Assembly: GCA_023313575.1 (NCBI GenBank)
Contig: JAJTTP010000008.1
Span: 806,001-870,000, forward strand
Source: Eutypella sp. D-1
Taxonomy: Eukaryota > Ascomycota > Sordariomycetes > Xylariales > Diatrypaceae
Length of the DNA stretch: 64,000 nt
Direction of reading: 5' to 3'
In this document: positions 32,013-44,477 of the stretch, piece after piece
How the letters are laid out: the number at the start of each line of letters is the position of its first letter
Position numbering within the stretch: position 1 is the stretch's first letter
The notes under the pieces: generated by a model
Databases searched by the model: none
Told to the model about the DNA's origin: nothing
The model's input: the letters and a program-made list of their open reading frames with translations, nothing else
Translations under genes and position numbers: made by a program

Positions 32013-34843
32013 TTTCGATACGTCGGAGCGGAAGGTAAAACTGAAAGTATGTGTTTCAGACTAAGTAGATGACCTAGGCACAGCTTGAGCATGCAGCTCT
32101 AGCATGAAGGAAATCCTTAAGCTTTAAAGTAGCGAAGCAGATAGTTAAACTGACTCTAGATGGAGCCTTGCTAGGGAATTGTTGAATTGTTGAGTGAGCA
32201 GAAGCGAGGAAGCTCATTGTACTACCAACAGGCAGCGGTCTTGGCATTAAATTTACCGAGGCAACTTTATTAGTTGTTAGTGATGATAATGTACATACAA
32301 AGTATGGCTCCTTTACTATGGGGGCTCGGACCAATCATATGATGGCATATCCCCCTATTCTGATAAATCACCCCCTCAGTCCCCTTAACAAAGGAACTGC
32401 AAGGTATGATTTGATGTCTGTAGGTGTGAAAGCAAATAAAAGCGACGCTGTAACATTCACTCTAAATGCCTTACCACAACTAACTTAGTGGGGTCGGAGT
32501 TTAAGGTTAGATGGAATCAAGTGCTAAGCTGGCCGCAAAAAGCATCACAACACGTTCCTGACCCATGGCAGGTACGGATGATTCTACTAAATATAACGAT
32601 AGAAGAGACCAGGACAGATCGTTAAGGTAGGAAAGAAATTTGTCAGCATTCAACGCTGATACACTGCACATGTCGAGCACGACAGCAGCCGAGGCTCTAA
32701 AACCCGGAATTCTCCGTTCCAAGCAGACCTAGAGTACAGGAACACAGTTTGTTGCCAGTGTTCCCGGTTTATGAGCCATGTGGGCGCGGTAAACTTCCTC
32801 TGGCAGCCATATAAGCTCAAGGTCCTGAAAACGACTTGTATGAGATGAAGGCCAATCCTTGGTGGGATTGCTTGAAATCTCTAGAATGTATGGGAAGCCG
32901 AACCAGCAAACAACTCGCCAGCGGAAACAACTCCGAGAAGGTTCGGGATACTTTTCTTGAGCTGTGCCCCTTCGTTTCAACGACGTCACGTCTAGACGCA
33001 GATATGTTCCTCGCATCTTTCGGTTGGGGCATAGATGCAGGCAGAAGCCAAGTATGTATGTGGGCAAACATGTCAGACGGGTGTTTCCGTCGGTTACCAT
33101 GGCATAACTTACATAGGTTAGCATGTAGGATTTAGAGAGATCCATAAGACTCAACAAAGACCAAGACAGCGGATTCGCAGTCTGCTCAGTGAAAACCAAC
33201 TAAGATCGTACTCATAGCCATCTCGGTCTCGGTGATCAATTCCAGGTCCGAGGTGTACTTTTGCGGTCTATAGAGGATCCCCAAGGCTTCAAAACACGTG
33301 TAGTCGACGTCGACAAGAAACCCAGTCATCACTGGCCGACACGCCTAGTATAAAGGCATAACTAGATAATCCCAATCCATCCAATCTGCAGGCAAGGAGG
33401 TGCGAGCCGACTCTAATTTCCCTCTAGGATAGCCAACTCCTTTAAGAATGATGTTGTTTACCGACGACTGTAAGGCTCCTGATATGGGTGCTATATGTCC
33501 TTACATGATATTCTACTAAGGCTTATGCTACTCTATGGCACTTGGGAGCCGCCTAGTACCCCGTCATCCGGCCTATGCCCGCTATGCTACCTTGGGAGCA
33601 CAGCGATTGCTTGTGAACAAATTATTCACCTTGAGCCGAAGTCAAAGACCTTCCATGATCAGGTTTAGTTAATGCACATTCAAGCAGTGCGGGCCAAATG
33701 CCGCTAGATTCCCGTTCAATTATTCCAGCAACTCTTACCAGTTGCAATAAAAGGAGGGGGGGTCGCAAAAGGAAAAGAAGGAAAATCCGAATGGAATGAG
33801 GGATCAGGTCCTTGACCATAACACAAGCGCTGGCCCCAGCGCCGTTATTCTTGTTCACCAAGGTACCGACCTTTGGGAGCTGTTCGAGGCTGGCGCATTC
33901 CAGCTGACGGGCATGTGCGAATGATGTGTCTAGGGAAGATTGTGTGTGAAGAATTTAGGACGGACCCCCACATTATAACTTTGCCAAACAACTCGACTGC
34001 CACGAATGTTCGACTTGGACGTGGGATGTGGGATGCGACATGGGACACAGAAGCGCGAGGCAAGATGACACCATTGCACCATCTGTCTGTATGACCAAAC
34101 AGGAGATAAGACGCCTCTCCGGGCCCGGCGCTGGGCGAATGAAGTCGAGCCCCGAAATTTCTCGTGTGAGCCACGCGGATTGGTTAGAGGGTGAGGTTCC
34201 CAGTATCGTTGCTATTAATGGGTGCGCACGTGCTTTTTTTCCAGTTTGCTTATTCCGGTATGCTGGGTTAAGAAAAAGGAGGCCTGCAATTTTACACGCC
34301 TACATCGGAGCGATAAGATGTAGACATCCTCCATTGTGCTCGACGTGACAGAACTCCTCATTTTATCCACAGCCATCTCTCCCGCCCCTGCTCCCGGCCG
34401 AGAAAAAAGCTTCGTTCAGATCAAGCATTCGGAGGATCCTGCAGCATGAGCTTGTTTTAACGTGGCTCTCCGAAGTCCCGAGACACATTTGTCTGTTTTC
34501 TTTTCTATATTCCGCCGAGCTACGACACAATCCTATTAAATTGACCAATCGCGAGGTTGCCGCTGTATCGTATCGAAAAGGACGCAAAAAGCGTTGCGTT
34601 TCCCCGACGTCACATCGGCGCTTTCTACCCGCAGGGGAAAAAAGGAACAATAAATTAAAGCGAAGAGAGAAGGGGACAGAACACCCAGACCACGAGACGA
34701 AACAACGAACGACGATCGCTCCCCCCTTCCCCCCTCCCCCGCGTCCCCTTCCATATTGCGCTGTGCAGACAGCAGGTTCTCCGGACGGCCTGCTACAGCT
34801 CGGAGGATCCAAGTGCCCCTCGTCGCGCGCGGGACAACTCGCC

Positions 34844-35125
34844 ATGAAGGGTGTTATTGCAGGCGGCCGGCGACCGTCGAGCCAGGGATACAGGGGCCAC
34901 GCGTGGAGTTTCTCCAAGGTAAGGACGCTTTAACGAATTATCATGGACAGTCTCCCATCCAGTTCCCGTATCCATCAATAGTGGAAGATTGCCGACGAAG
35001 AGAAGTGTGGTCTGTGGGACAAGCGTTCCCCGTTTGGCCGGATCTCGTTCTCGTTTTTTCCCTCGTCGCATGCGCCGAGTTGGCTCGTGCCTACCTACCT
35101 ACCTAGGGCGCACTCGCTCGTCTAA
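34844..35125 (+). CDS. Candidate small spliced ORF, 72 aa (weak)
   Basis: Exons 34844-34918 and 34982-35125 join in phase 0 across a 63-bp intron with GTAAGG donor and CAATAG acceptor. The product starts MKGVIAGGRRPSSQGYRGHA and crosses the junction as WSFSK|WKIADEEKCGLWDKR. Support: a pyrimidine-rich stretch at about 34720-34755 precedes the ATG, and the local sequence is more GC-rich than its flanks. Against it: the length is small, I recognise no family, and the tail ends in TACCTACC repeat sequence, which gives a low-complexity C-terminus. It could equally be a leader or noncoding transcript. Confidence 0.25.
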
Positions 35126-35930
35126 GCTTTCCTTTGGTGTCCGTTCGAAAGTTTGGTGGGCAAAAATTGCCGCAACCACGACGGCCAGGCTACATTGCAT
35201 GTATTGGTTGCGACGCGAGAGCATGATATTGGGATTCAGCCGTCGGCGATCCCCTCCAGGCAGGGATGGGGTTGGCTCGATCAAGCACAGCACGTTGCAT
35301 ATCCCAAGTGACATTGTATATATGTGTGTGTGTGTGTATGGTGGATCATCCCATCCAGCCCGAAGCAACATGTCGATAAGATGTCGACGTCGATGTCGCG
35401 TGCCGCGTGCGTTCTGCGCGCAGGTGTTGACGAGACGAAGAGAGATAAAGCGGCGGGTCTTCACATATGGGTAAAAGAGAGATGACATAGCAGAGAGCCG
35501 ACCCAATCAATTGGCCATGCGTAATCGATCAACCCATGACAAGGCCCTTTTTTTGGACCGAACAGCTTGGGCATCGCCATATGACGAAAATGTCGTCGAG
35601 GCTCGCGTCACGATGGTGCGTCTTATCCTGTCTGCCCGTCAAAATATCGCATAGCACAACCCCAAAGTTTTCCATCCACCCTTCTTCCGTTGATCTTTCC
35701 CATCATCCCACCGTGAGTAATAGTGGCGGTGGTGGCACTGGGTGCGGAAGGGCATGTCCGTTCGGGTGGTGTTCGGCCGAACAGGGCCCCATCGTGGCAT
35801 TGCGCGGGTATGTAGTTACCTGGTTTCTGATTTTCATCAAATTCAAACGAACAGAATACCGTGCTAGGCAACCTATTAGAGCTTCTGGGTTAAAGTTGAA
35901 CCCAGTATCTCTTCGACCTTGCTGCTTTAC

Positions 35931-35957
35931 AAGTACCTACTTAGGTATGTAGGTAGG
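35931..35957. repeat. TACCTA/TAGGTA short inverted repeat
   Basis: CCTACTTAGGTATGTAGGTAGG-like sequence, one of several TACCTA clusters between 35089 and 37260 (others at 35089-35106, 36030-36045, 36760-36835 and 37195-37255). Similar sequence recurs near 43597-43620 and 63890-63905. Confidence 0.5.
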
Positions 35958-37013
35958 ACTACATATACAAAGCAAGTCGTTACCGATACACGGACACAAG
36001 CTGAAAGCATCAGCTCTAGCAATTGCTCCATACCTACCTAAGTACTGTACAATGTTTGCTGGCTCCCCCATACGAAGCACGTGTGTCAGTTGTGTCTCTA
36101 GATTGCCCCGAAGCTCAAACAAGCCGGGCTTGCAGGTGCTGGCCCTTGGTTGCTGGCTGCTGGCTGCCAGGGCCACTCACTCCGGCCACAGGTGGTATGT
36201 ACACCATGGACATGAAGCCCGCTTGCCCGCCACTTGGACCAGTTAGGGCCGGCCCAGGCCCGAGCAAGCCCCCCAATCAAGTGGTCGAGTGGGTACGAAT
36301 TTAGTAACGGATTGCCGACCCGTTCCGTTCCAACCCGAAGCCTGGCTCCTTTTAACCAGCTCACCTGCTCTCTTTCCCCCGTACATATTCCATACATATG
36401 TACATAGATATGTACATACATACCACCATACCACGATCGCCATGTGTGTACAGAGTGAGCTATGTGTCAAGGGCCAAAAAAAAAAAGGGCAAAAGGGCAA
36501 AAGGGCTCGGCGGACGGCGCAGTTCAAGCTCGGCTATGTTGACCAACTGGAAGGAGTGCCGTAAACGTAGGTATGTGTGTATGTGTATGTTAGGTACTTG
36601 GTTACATACATCTATCACTACAATTCTCTTGTTGAACCCCTTTTCTTTCTCTGTAATGTTTTCCAAGAATGGTTTAAGTACTTGCTTTTCCCAATGCTTA
36701 ACTACCGTCTTCCGGTTTTCCCTTATAACCAGGCTCCAGATGTTGCTTGCCGAAAACCTTACCTACAACCTACATGTACTTGTAGGTGGCAACCGATAGA
36801 CATATAGATGTATGTACCTACATTAGGTGTGTATGTATGTATGTATATACGTATCTAACCAGGTACTGGATCAAGGGGGATCAAGTGCATCCGCTCGCCC
36901 TGGCAGTGGGACGATTAGGAGCCTAGGACTCCCCGAACAAAACCCCTGTCAATGCGGGGTGGGTTCAAAGAAGGAGGGCTGGAGAGTTTGCCGACAGGGC
37001 CAGCAGGGGCAAA

Positions 37014-37026
37014 GGGGGGGGGGGGG
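37014..37026. repeat. Poly-G homopolymer, 13 bp
   Basis: Thirteen uninterrupted G in intergenic DNA. Confidence 0.85.
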
Positions 37027-37529
37027 TCAATTAAGTTTTTTGATAGCGTGCCTGGCAACCTGGGTGCCCCAAGCTATCCCTGAGACTTCCGTTAGTGACG
37101 GAATCTCCACCCTGGAATATGCACGAGTCAAGAGAAAAAGAGAAAAAGGCGATCTTCTCGCATAATCCGACATCACATATACCACATACAACACCTAACC
37201 TACCTACCGCTTTCTCCATCCCGAGGTCCTACCTACATCCTAAGTAAGGTACCTATGCCTACTAAACACATAGACAAGTACAAATAGCTTTACATATTTG
37301 GCAATGTGTATGTATGTATACATGTATCATCGGGTTATATTCTCTTTCTCTTACCTATTAGTTACATCTGGGTAGCTCCCCCTCGGAAACTAGAAACGAA
37401 CAAGAAGACTTATTTTCAATTCATTATAACATATACGCGCATAGGGGCGGGACAAGACTTTCTTAAGTCTTGAAAAGGCTTCAGAGGTTGACATCTATTA
37501 AGTTTGATGGGCCCGGCCTTCAAAAGGGA

Positions 37530-37625
37530 TCAACTAAAAGAAGACGAAGAAGAAGAAAAGAAAAGAAAAGGAAAAAAAAAAGGAAAAGAAAACAAGAAAG
37601 AGAGACAGAGAGAAAAAAAGAGCTT
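37530..37625. repeat. Homopurine tract
   Basis: About 95 bp of almost pure A and G (GAAAAG-type units) on the plus strand, about 800 bp upstream of the PFK-2/FBPase-2 start. Long homopurine:homopyrimidine DNA can exclude nucleosomes or form a triplex; a regulatory role here is inference. Confidence 0.7.
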
Positions 37626-37740
37626 GAGCTTGAGCTTATGCATCCCAGGCCATAATAGCCAACCCACTCAATCCAATCACGAGCGCATCGTGAACCCATC
37701 CGTCCATCAAATATTGACTTGACATACCTGTCTCTTTACA

Positions 37741-37780
37741 CCTTGCCTTACCTTACCTTACCTTACCTTGCCTCTTACCC
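37741..37780. repeat. TTACC/TTGCC pentamer repeat
   Basis: Imperfect tandem CCTTA units, at the start of the pyrimidine-rich promoter of the next gene. Confidence 0.8.
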
Positions 37781-38386
37781 TACCTGCCCTACCGCCTTAT
37801 TACTATTACCCACGATCCTAGACTTCGTACATATTCCAACTAGCTCTTTTTTACATACTTGTTATTCACCTACCTCCTAGTCTATTCCTATTTGATGTGA
37901 CCAGGTGACCGGTTGACAAGCGCACGTACTCTTTCTGCTTTCACGAGGTTTTCCGAGAGTCGTCTATAATAACCTCTCCTGAAGTTTTACTTAAATAATC
38001 CCTTGCCCACCACCCCCTTACCTTACTTTGTTTTGTTCAGTCTGCTGCTATTGACTGCTACTGACTACTACTGAGTTTGCCTGCCCTGTTCTTGCTTTCT
38101 AAATTTTCTCTCTTCTATTATTATTATTTTGGTTTAGTTATTGTATTTATTATACTTTTTTTTTCAGCCCTTAACTTACCAGGTTCCTCTCTCGCCAAGA
38201 GTGATTCCGTGCTACGCTACTCATACTTCATAACCCACCTACCACCCACCACCTTACTACCTATTACCTACTGCGGCCTACTATCTACCACCTTACCCAC
38301 CCTCTACTCAACCTTATCGTCCTGCCTCACATGATCCCGGGGAGCCATTGGGATCCTTTTAACCAATATTCGGAAACCTGGTGATC
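37741..38386 (+). promoter_or_regulatory. Pyrimidine-rich promoter and leader of the PFK-2/FBPase-2 gene
   Basis: The plus strand is strongly biased to C and T from about 37735 to 38330, with TTACC units and repeated CTACT/ACCACC strings. CT-rich stretches just upstream of the start are typical of well-expressed filamentous-fungal genes. The open frame 38077-38334 within it is Leu/Tyr/Phe/Thr-rich because of this bias and is not accepted as coding. Confidence 0.5.
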
Positions 38387-39894
38387 ATGGCACGTAGACG
38401 AAGCACTAACGGCCGCGGTGTCCAGGTCGAGGACACTAAGATCTGCGTTGTGATGGTTGGTCTGCCAGCCCGGGGGAAGAGTTACATTGCACAACGAGGT
38501 AAGAACATTGAAGATACAAAGATATAACTCATTGTTACATAGTATATTTTACTTCTTTTACTCACACTCTCCTCTATCATAGCTCAGCGATATCTCCAAT
38601 GGCTCTCTATCGATGCCAAAACCTTCAACGTCGGCAACTATCGCCGAACCGACGCGCCTCACCCTTCCGCCGAATTCTTCGATACAGACAATGCCGAGGG
38701 TGAGCGAAGACGACGGCTGGCTGCTGAGGCCGCTATTGCCGACATGCTCAGCTGGTTCCGTCAGGGCGGTGTTATTGGCATCCTGGACGCTACCAACTCT
38801 ACCAAGGAGAGACGTGAGTGGGTGCACAGCGTCTGTACCCAGGAGGGTATTGAGGTGCTGTTCGTCGAGTCAAAATGCGATAACGAGGACCTGATCATGG
38901 CCAACATCCGCGACGTCAAGACGACCAGCCCCGACTATAAGGACCAGGACCCCGAGGTGGCCGCCCTGGACTTCCGCGAGAGGATTAAGATGTACGAGAA
39001 AGTCTATCAGTCCATCGACGAGGACGGTGACGAGAGCCACCTCACATATCTCAAGATCATGGATATCGGCTCCCAGGTCATAATCAATCGCATACAGGAT
39101 TATCTTCAGAGCCGGGTGGTGTACTACCTCATGAACCTGCATATTCGCCCGCGTTCGGTCTGGCTCTCGAGACACGGAGAGTCCATGTATAACCTTGACG
39201 GTCGGATCGGAGGTGACGCAGACCTGTCGCCAAGAGGTCATGCGTACGCTCGGAAACTGCCCGAGCTCGTACGGCAATCCGTTGGTGTAAGTACCCGCCA
39301 CAGTATCCCCTTTAAGTGTCTTTTAGTCGACCGACCGTTAAGACACGAGCTAACGGCCATGCCCCGGAATAGGACGACCGCCCATTGACCGTCTGGACGT
39401 CCACCCTAAAACGAACGATACAGACAGCGCGCTTCCTCCCACCCAACTATAACCAGCTACAGTGGAAGGCGCTAGACGAGCTCGACGCCGGCACCTGCGA
39501 CGGCATGACGTACCAGGAGATCAAGGACCAGTATCCCGAGGACTTCGTGGCCCGCGACGAGGACAAGTACAACTACCGGTACCGGGGCGGCGAGTCCTAC
39601 CGGGACGTGGTGATCCGCCTCGAGCCCATTATCATGGAACTCGAGCGCTCCGAGGACATCCTCATCGTCACCCACCAGGCCATCCTGCGCTGCATCTACG
39701 CCTACTTCATGAAGAAGGACCACACCCGCAGCCCCTGGATGAACGTCCCGCTGCACTGCCTCATCAAGCTGACCCCCAGGGCCTACGGCACCGACGAGGA
39801 GCGCTACTTCGCGGATATCCCCGCCGTCAGCACGTGGCGTGGCAAGGGCAGCACCGCCAAGCACGAGGACCCGGGTCCCGAGGCGGTGATTTAA
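38387..39894 (+). CDS. 6-phosphofructo-2-kinase/fructose-2,6-bisphosphatase, bifunctional
   Basis: Three exons: 38387-38498, 38583-39286, 39373-39894, giving 445 aa; introns are 84 and 86 bp. The kinase half (about 15-225) has the P-loop GLPARGKS (25-32), FNVGNYRR, and DATNSTKERRE. The phosphatase half has the histidine phosphatase motif SRHGES with catalytic H235, the general acid E308 in ALDELDAG and the second histidine H373 in VTHQA. Both halves therefore keep the residues known to be needed, unlike yeast Pfk26, whose phosphatase His is lost. Known: makes and degrades fructose-2,6-bisphosphate, the switch of glycolysis and gluconeogenesis, in the cytosol. The N-terminus is short (14 residues before the kinase), so long regulatory extensions seen in some fungal isozymes are absent or lie in an unseen exon. 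Confidence 0.95.
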
Positions 39895-42172
39895 TGACCA
39901 AGGATCCCAAGGCGGCCTTCGGTTAGACGTCTTCTGTATGGCATTTACTCCACGTTCAATTTGAAATTGCTTAGGAATCCTCGTTTATCGCGTCCTGGCG
40001 CAATTTGCAATCACATCGTCGATCACCACCACCTTGAAGTGTGCGGAAACAGAGATCAGCACATGCTTAGGTGCCGATTCCACCACCGCTAGTACTACTA
40101 CTGCCTTGTGGCAAAATGATGCTTTACCTTGAGGACCCAGATCCGGAGACCGGAAGAGAAACCCGGAAGCGAGCAGAAGCCCCACCAAATCGGGTTAACC
40201 CCTACATAGAGGGGATGAAAGAAGAGGAAGAAGACATCATCTGTATAAATAATACCTTCATTTTTTGTTGTTGTTATTGTTATGGCGTCTTAATAGGGAG
40301 CCAATGGCCCGGTCCCCATCAGAGGACGGACGAGGCCGGCTGGGCTGGAGTTGATGATGAAAGCTGTTGTTGCCGGGGCACCTTGCCTTGGCTGGAAACG
40401 AACTATAAACTACACGAAATCGGCTTAGGAGGGTGCGAAAGGGGGTGGGGGTGGGTTCGGGGATATTGGGTTTCTTCTTACAGGCGTTTTATGTGTGGGA
40501 AAACATCATCATCATCATCACCGTGTTACAAGGAACAGCAGATTCAATATAGAAGTCCCGTTTACGCTTAACGAAATAGAAATCAAAACATATGTATGTG
40601 GCTTGTCTGTCTAAAGACGTGCATGAATCTTTTTTTTCCCTTCCCATTTTCTTTTAGTCTATGCCAGCTATGACTTACAGGTACCCAGCAATACCTCTCT
40701 GCTTTATTCACCTCGTGAGGTGAGGAACGAACAAGTACGGAGGCGCTCGCCGAAGAGACGGGGTTTAAAGGGGGGGAGGGTGATGAGGATGAGGGCGAGA
40801 TGACAGCGCGTATGCATACCTACGTCGCGCCGTCGTAAAACACACGAGGTGGCACCTGCTTTTCCAGCTTAAGATGCAAATGCAAAGATCACACAACTAC
40901 TACCTACATAAGAGCAGGCCGGACCAGAGGCCGGGTTAGGGGGCTACCTGGAAGACTTAATCGAGAGGCCTCCAAGCACGCGTTACGCAACGGCGAGACG
41001 ACGGTCCCCCAATGTCGCGGCCCTTGAGGATACGCAAGGCGAGCTCTTCAGCTGAAGGAAGGCTCCGAGGTTTTCTTCCTGGTGCTATAGGCTTTGAAGA
41101 CTCATCGTCCATGGTCATGGTCAGAAGGACACTCATATCATGGATTCACATTGGCGTCGGCGAGTTTGAAGTTGGCGCACCATCTGAAATGAGCGAGAGG
41201 AGCCTTGAACCAGGCAGATATTGGTATAATTCAAGACTTGGCCCAGGCAGCCGCAAATGCATTTGTTTTAAGAGTGCGGGATGTAATGCTGATACATGCA
41301 TCGTATTACATTTCTGTCAATCAGACGACATCATCGTGAGTCGTTGGGAGGTACCGAATCCAACCCTACTCCAGTTCATTCAGAGGAGCCTCACGGCATC
41401 CCAACGCGCAGACTTCCGAATTTGTTCGATACTGCGACTTTATTTTTCATGAATCCAGTGGCTCAGTTGCGCTTACTGGACATTTCTTTTGACGCTACTG
41501 TTGCATTTCATATTGCCGTATCCAAAGGCAACCCGAGCTCAGGATTCCGCAGGCCAGGCTCGAGGGACGCGGGGGCTTTTATCTGTAGTCGAAACAGGGC
41601 CGATGCTACCGCTTTATGATAATGTCAATATTCTAGCCCTCTTTAACTGCCACCGGCCGCATTGCCCCCAGCCCGGTGTATGTTTGGGCGGGCCACGACT
41701 AATTATGCTACTCTGATTAGGCTCTGGCTTACTATTCATGTTGTGACTCCCGACAAGGTGGTTTGCGCCATTGCGATTCGCCCCAGGAATCTAGCGCCGC
41801 TTCCGTACAGCGTCAGTGTGGTGTGTTTGCTCATATCTAAACTTGGATAGGGAGAACGTCAATATGCCACAGAGGTGGGAGACACAGACAGACAAGCTCC
41901 ATGCATATACAACTAGGCCCGATACCACTACGTCGCCCTTCGATATCCGCGAAAGACGTAGTAACGTAACGTAGGCCGCACGTAGCCTTCTACTTTCACC
42001 ACAAAACTGGTTTATTACTTTGTCTCCCCTCCCCCCTTATTCTTCATTATTTCATCCCTCTTGCAACTATCAGGTTCATCTCGGGTCCTCTAACTTCAAT
42101 ATCATTGGCTTTTACTAGTATGCACTGAATCTACCGCTATATCGAACTTCATATCCACCGCACATTAACACA
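39895..42172. other. Intergenic, no supported gene
   Basis: It holds the 3' flank of the PFK-2 gene, a short CATCAT repeat near 40505-40522 and the promoter of the rhodopsin-like gene. Open frames such as 40071-40571 and 41012-41452 have no motif. Confidence 0.5.
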
Positions 42173-43530
42173 ATGGCCTATGTTGATATCGCATTCTGTC
42201 TCCTTATAACCCTTCTAGCTGTGTTTGTCCGCGTTTATTTTCGCGTGACTTCTAAGAAGAAGCCCAGCATCGAGGAATGTAAGATGCCCACCGTGTAATG
42301 GTTCAAATGGGCGTTGCTTTTCTAACTGGACCTAGTTTTGGCACTGGCAGCTATTGTAAGGAATTACTTAGACTGCTTGGGCGACGACTAATCTGTCACA
42401 CAGGGACCCTATGCTACTTTTGCTTATTATATTTGTTATGTGACCAGCAAAAAGGAATCTTCAGCCCACCTTGCATATATCTCATATGAAGATTACATTC
42501 TTGTTCTCGAAGTTAGTATTTGGTATCCGCAAGACTTCATTGATACTAAAGGCTAGCAGTTTACATCTCGTAACATGATGTTATATGATGCTACCATGAT
42601 GATAATAAAGGCATCTATTCTATTAGATTGGGCTCGTCTCTTTGCCCCTCGTCGTGTCCGAAATGCCGCATTCTTCTGGACATGTCATGCGATGTTAGGC
42701 TTTAACGTTGTATATTACATCATAGCAATTGCAATAGAAAGCCGTTCGTGCTTACGCCACATGAGGGACCTCGACTCCTGCATTGACACTCACATTAGAG
42801 ATATCTGCAGCGCGTCCATACACGTTTTGTCCGATCTTCTGATCCTGCTTCTTCCACAAAAGATAATCTGGAGTCTGTCCATCTCAATAAGGAAGAAAGC
42901 GGTGATATCGTTAGTCTTCGCTACGGGCATTCTGTAAGTGCCACCCCATATGCTTGCATATTTTGGCAATAAATCTTGAAGCACTAACATTCCGGGCTTC
43001 GCAGTGCTTGCGCCTGTGCCGCTGTCAGGCTTGCTCTACTTGACCAATTCTACAAAATAAACGTGAAAACAAGGCAAGAATTCCTAGATTTGATAGATAA
43101 CTACTATCTAAGAATTCCCCTATGGTGTCTCGCTGAGATGACCTGCACATTTGTGGTCTTTAGCGCACCCGCTGCGCCCCAAGTCTTGCACAAAAGCGGG
43201 ATTGGACCGAAGTTTTCTATCATCTTCAAATATCTTTATGCAATTCTCTCCAAGTCACACCGTCGGAAGACCAGTCGCTCCTGCTCCAGTGCGATACCTC
43301 GATCACCAGATCTCAGATATCGCATGGTTGACGAGGTTGAAACTACCCTACAAACCCCCCCCGGGGCCAGAATCACTGCTGCGCACTCACATGAGCCGGT
43401 ACACGCTACGCAATTACCCGTCGATGCGATTCTAAGAACAACCCATATTGAGACGAGCGTGGATAATGTGGACAGCAACAAGTACAGGGGGTTAGGCCAT
43501 CACGGAAATCCGTGGGATGACCATGTATGA
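42173..43530 (+). CDS. Rhodopsin-like (SAT4/Pth11-type) seven-helix membrane protein
   Basis: Five exons by hand: 42173-42278, 42336-42355 (20 bp), 42404-42511, 42560-42933, 43005-43530, giving 377 aa; introns are 57, 48, 48 and 71 bp, all GT-AG. Seven hydrophobic segments are visible: VDIAFCLLITLLAVFVRVYF; EEFLALAAIGPYATFAYYI; MMIIKASILLDWARLF; FFWTCHAMLGFNVVYYIIAI; ICSASIHVLSDLLILLLPQ; KKAVISLVFATGILACACAA; PLWCLAEMTCTFVVFSAP. The RVYFRV, SILL and LLLPQKIIW features match the fungal rhodopsin domain. No CFEM domain precedes it. Residues from about 290 form a polar cytosolic tail. Known: relatives include the surface-sensing receptor Pth11; the ligand is usually unknown. The fourth acceptor has a TAGCAG pair, so one Gln may be included or skipped (42557 or 42560). 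Confidence 0.82.
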
Positions 43531-44477
43531 GTACGTACTGACGGGTCACATATGATGACTACAATTCCTTGGAAATTATACCAACCTGGCCTAGGCACCT
43601 ACCTGCCTATGTAGGTATCTATGGCCAATGTATCTCAGATGACTGACGGAAGGCACCTACTGACTGAGGTGCTAGGCAAGCAGGCAAGATATGACTCCCC
43701 AATCCCCCGCGCTCTTCTACCAAGGCATTATCATGTACCCCTGGATACCCCGTAATTGTACCTGCCCCTATTTAGTGGGTCATCAGCAGCACTAGGCATG
43801 TCTGGAACAGACCAATAGAAACCCCCCAAACATCGTTGATTTTCCCCATTAGGGACCTCGGGAGCAGCTAAGTCATAATTGTGTCTACCTACTATGTATG
43901 GATGTACCTAAGTAACTAAGTACGGCCTCACGTACTTACTAACCACAGGGCTGTTGTTAAACATGGTGATCACCTTTAGAGCATCTAATTAAGCGAGTAT
44001 GATGGGTAGTTATTCAATCAGGCACGTGAAAAGGTTTCATCTCCCAGGCCACATTGATTAAAGTATAGATAACCTTATCTATCTCAAGTAGTACTATAAG
44101 TTCTCAAACTTGTACGGCAGGTACAATTAGGCTTCCGTTGTCATCTACCATAACAGTCCTGCAGGTGAGGCAAGCACTTAACGTTAACGCGTATATACCT
44201 TATATCTCTCTCCGTTTCATGTACTTCCATTTATTTATCGATACACTATTTATAATATGGATATTGAGCCCCGCCTTCGATACTGGCCGGATTTCATGTC
44301 AAACCCTCATCTTCATCACACCTGGTAACAGGAAGGCAAATACATCACTCCTTTACCGACCATCATCATTGCGCGTCCTACTACGGTCAACGACTTATTC
44401 CTTCCCACAGAAAGTATCCAGCCTAGAAAATTCCTTAGATTTATTGTTTAGAATTTATATATCGAATCACCGTCAAT
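43531..44477. other. Intergenic between two plus-strand genes
   Basis: Promoter of the SRR1-like gene. A TACCTA/TAGGTA short inverted repeat lies at 43597-43620. Open frame 44138-44485 is hydrophobic but motif-free and overlaps the gene start in another frame. Confidence 0.5.

Larger units (their letters stand above)
32013..38386. other. 6.4 kb gene-poor region upstream of the PFK-2/FBPase-2 gene
   Basis: No strongly supported gene. It contains a candidate small spliced ORF at 34844-35125 (listed), many TACCTA/TACATA-type short repeats from about 35.09 to 37.3 kb, a 13-G run at 37014-37026, a (TG)n tract at 35315-35340, a homopurine tract at about 37530-37625 and TTACC repeats at 37741-37780. 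The last kilobase is the pyrimidine-rich promoter and leader of the PFK-2 gene. Confidence 0.5.

Noticed and set aside
34363..34917. 184-codon minus-strand open frame
   Set aside because: Composition follows the pyrimidine-rich promoter-like DNA; no motif, and the opposite strand reads similarly.
38077..38334. Hydrophobic 85-codon frame before the PFK-2 gene
   Set aside because: Produced by the C/T-rich leader; the real start at 38387 leads directly into the kinase domain.
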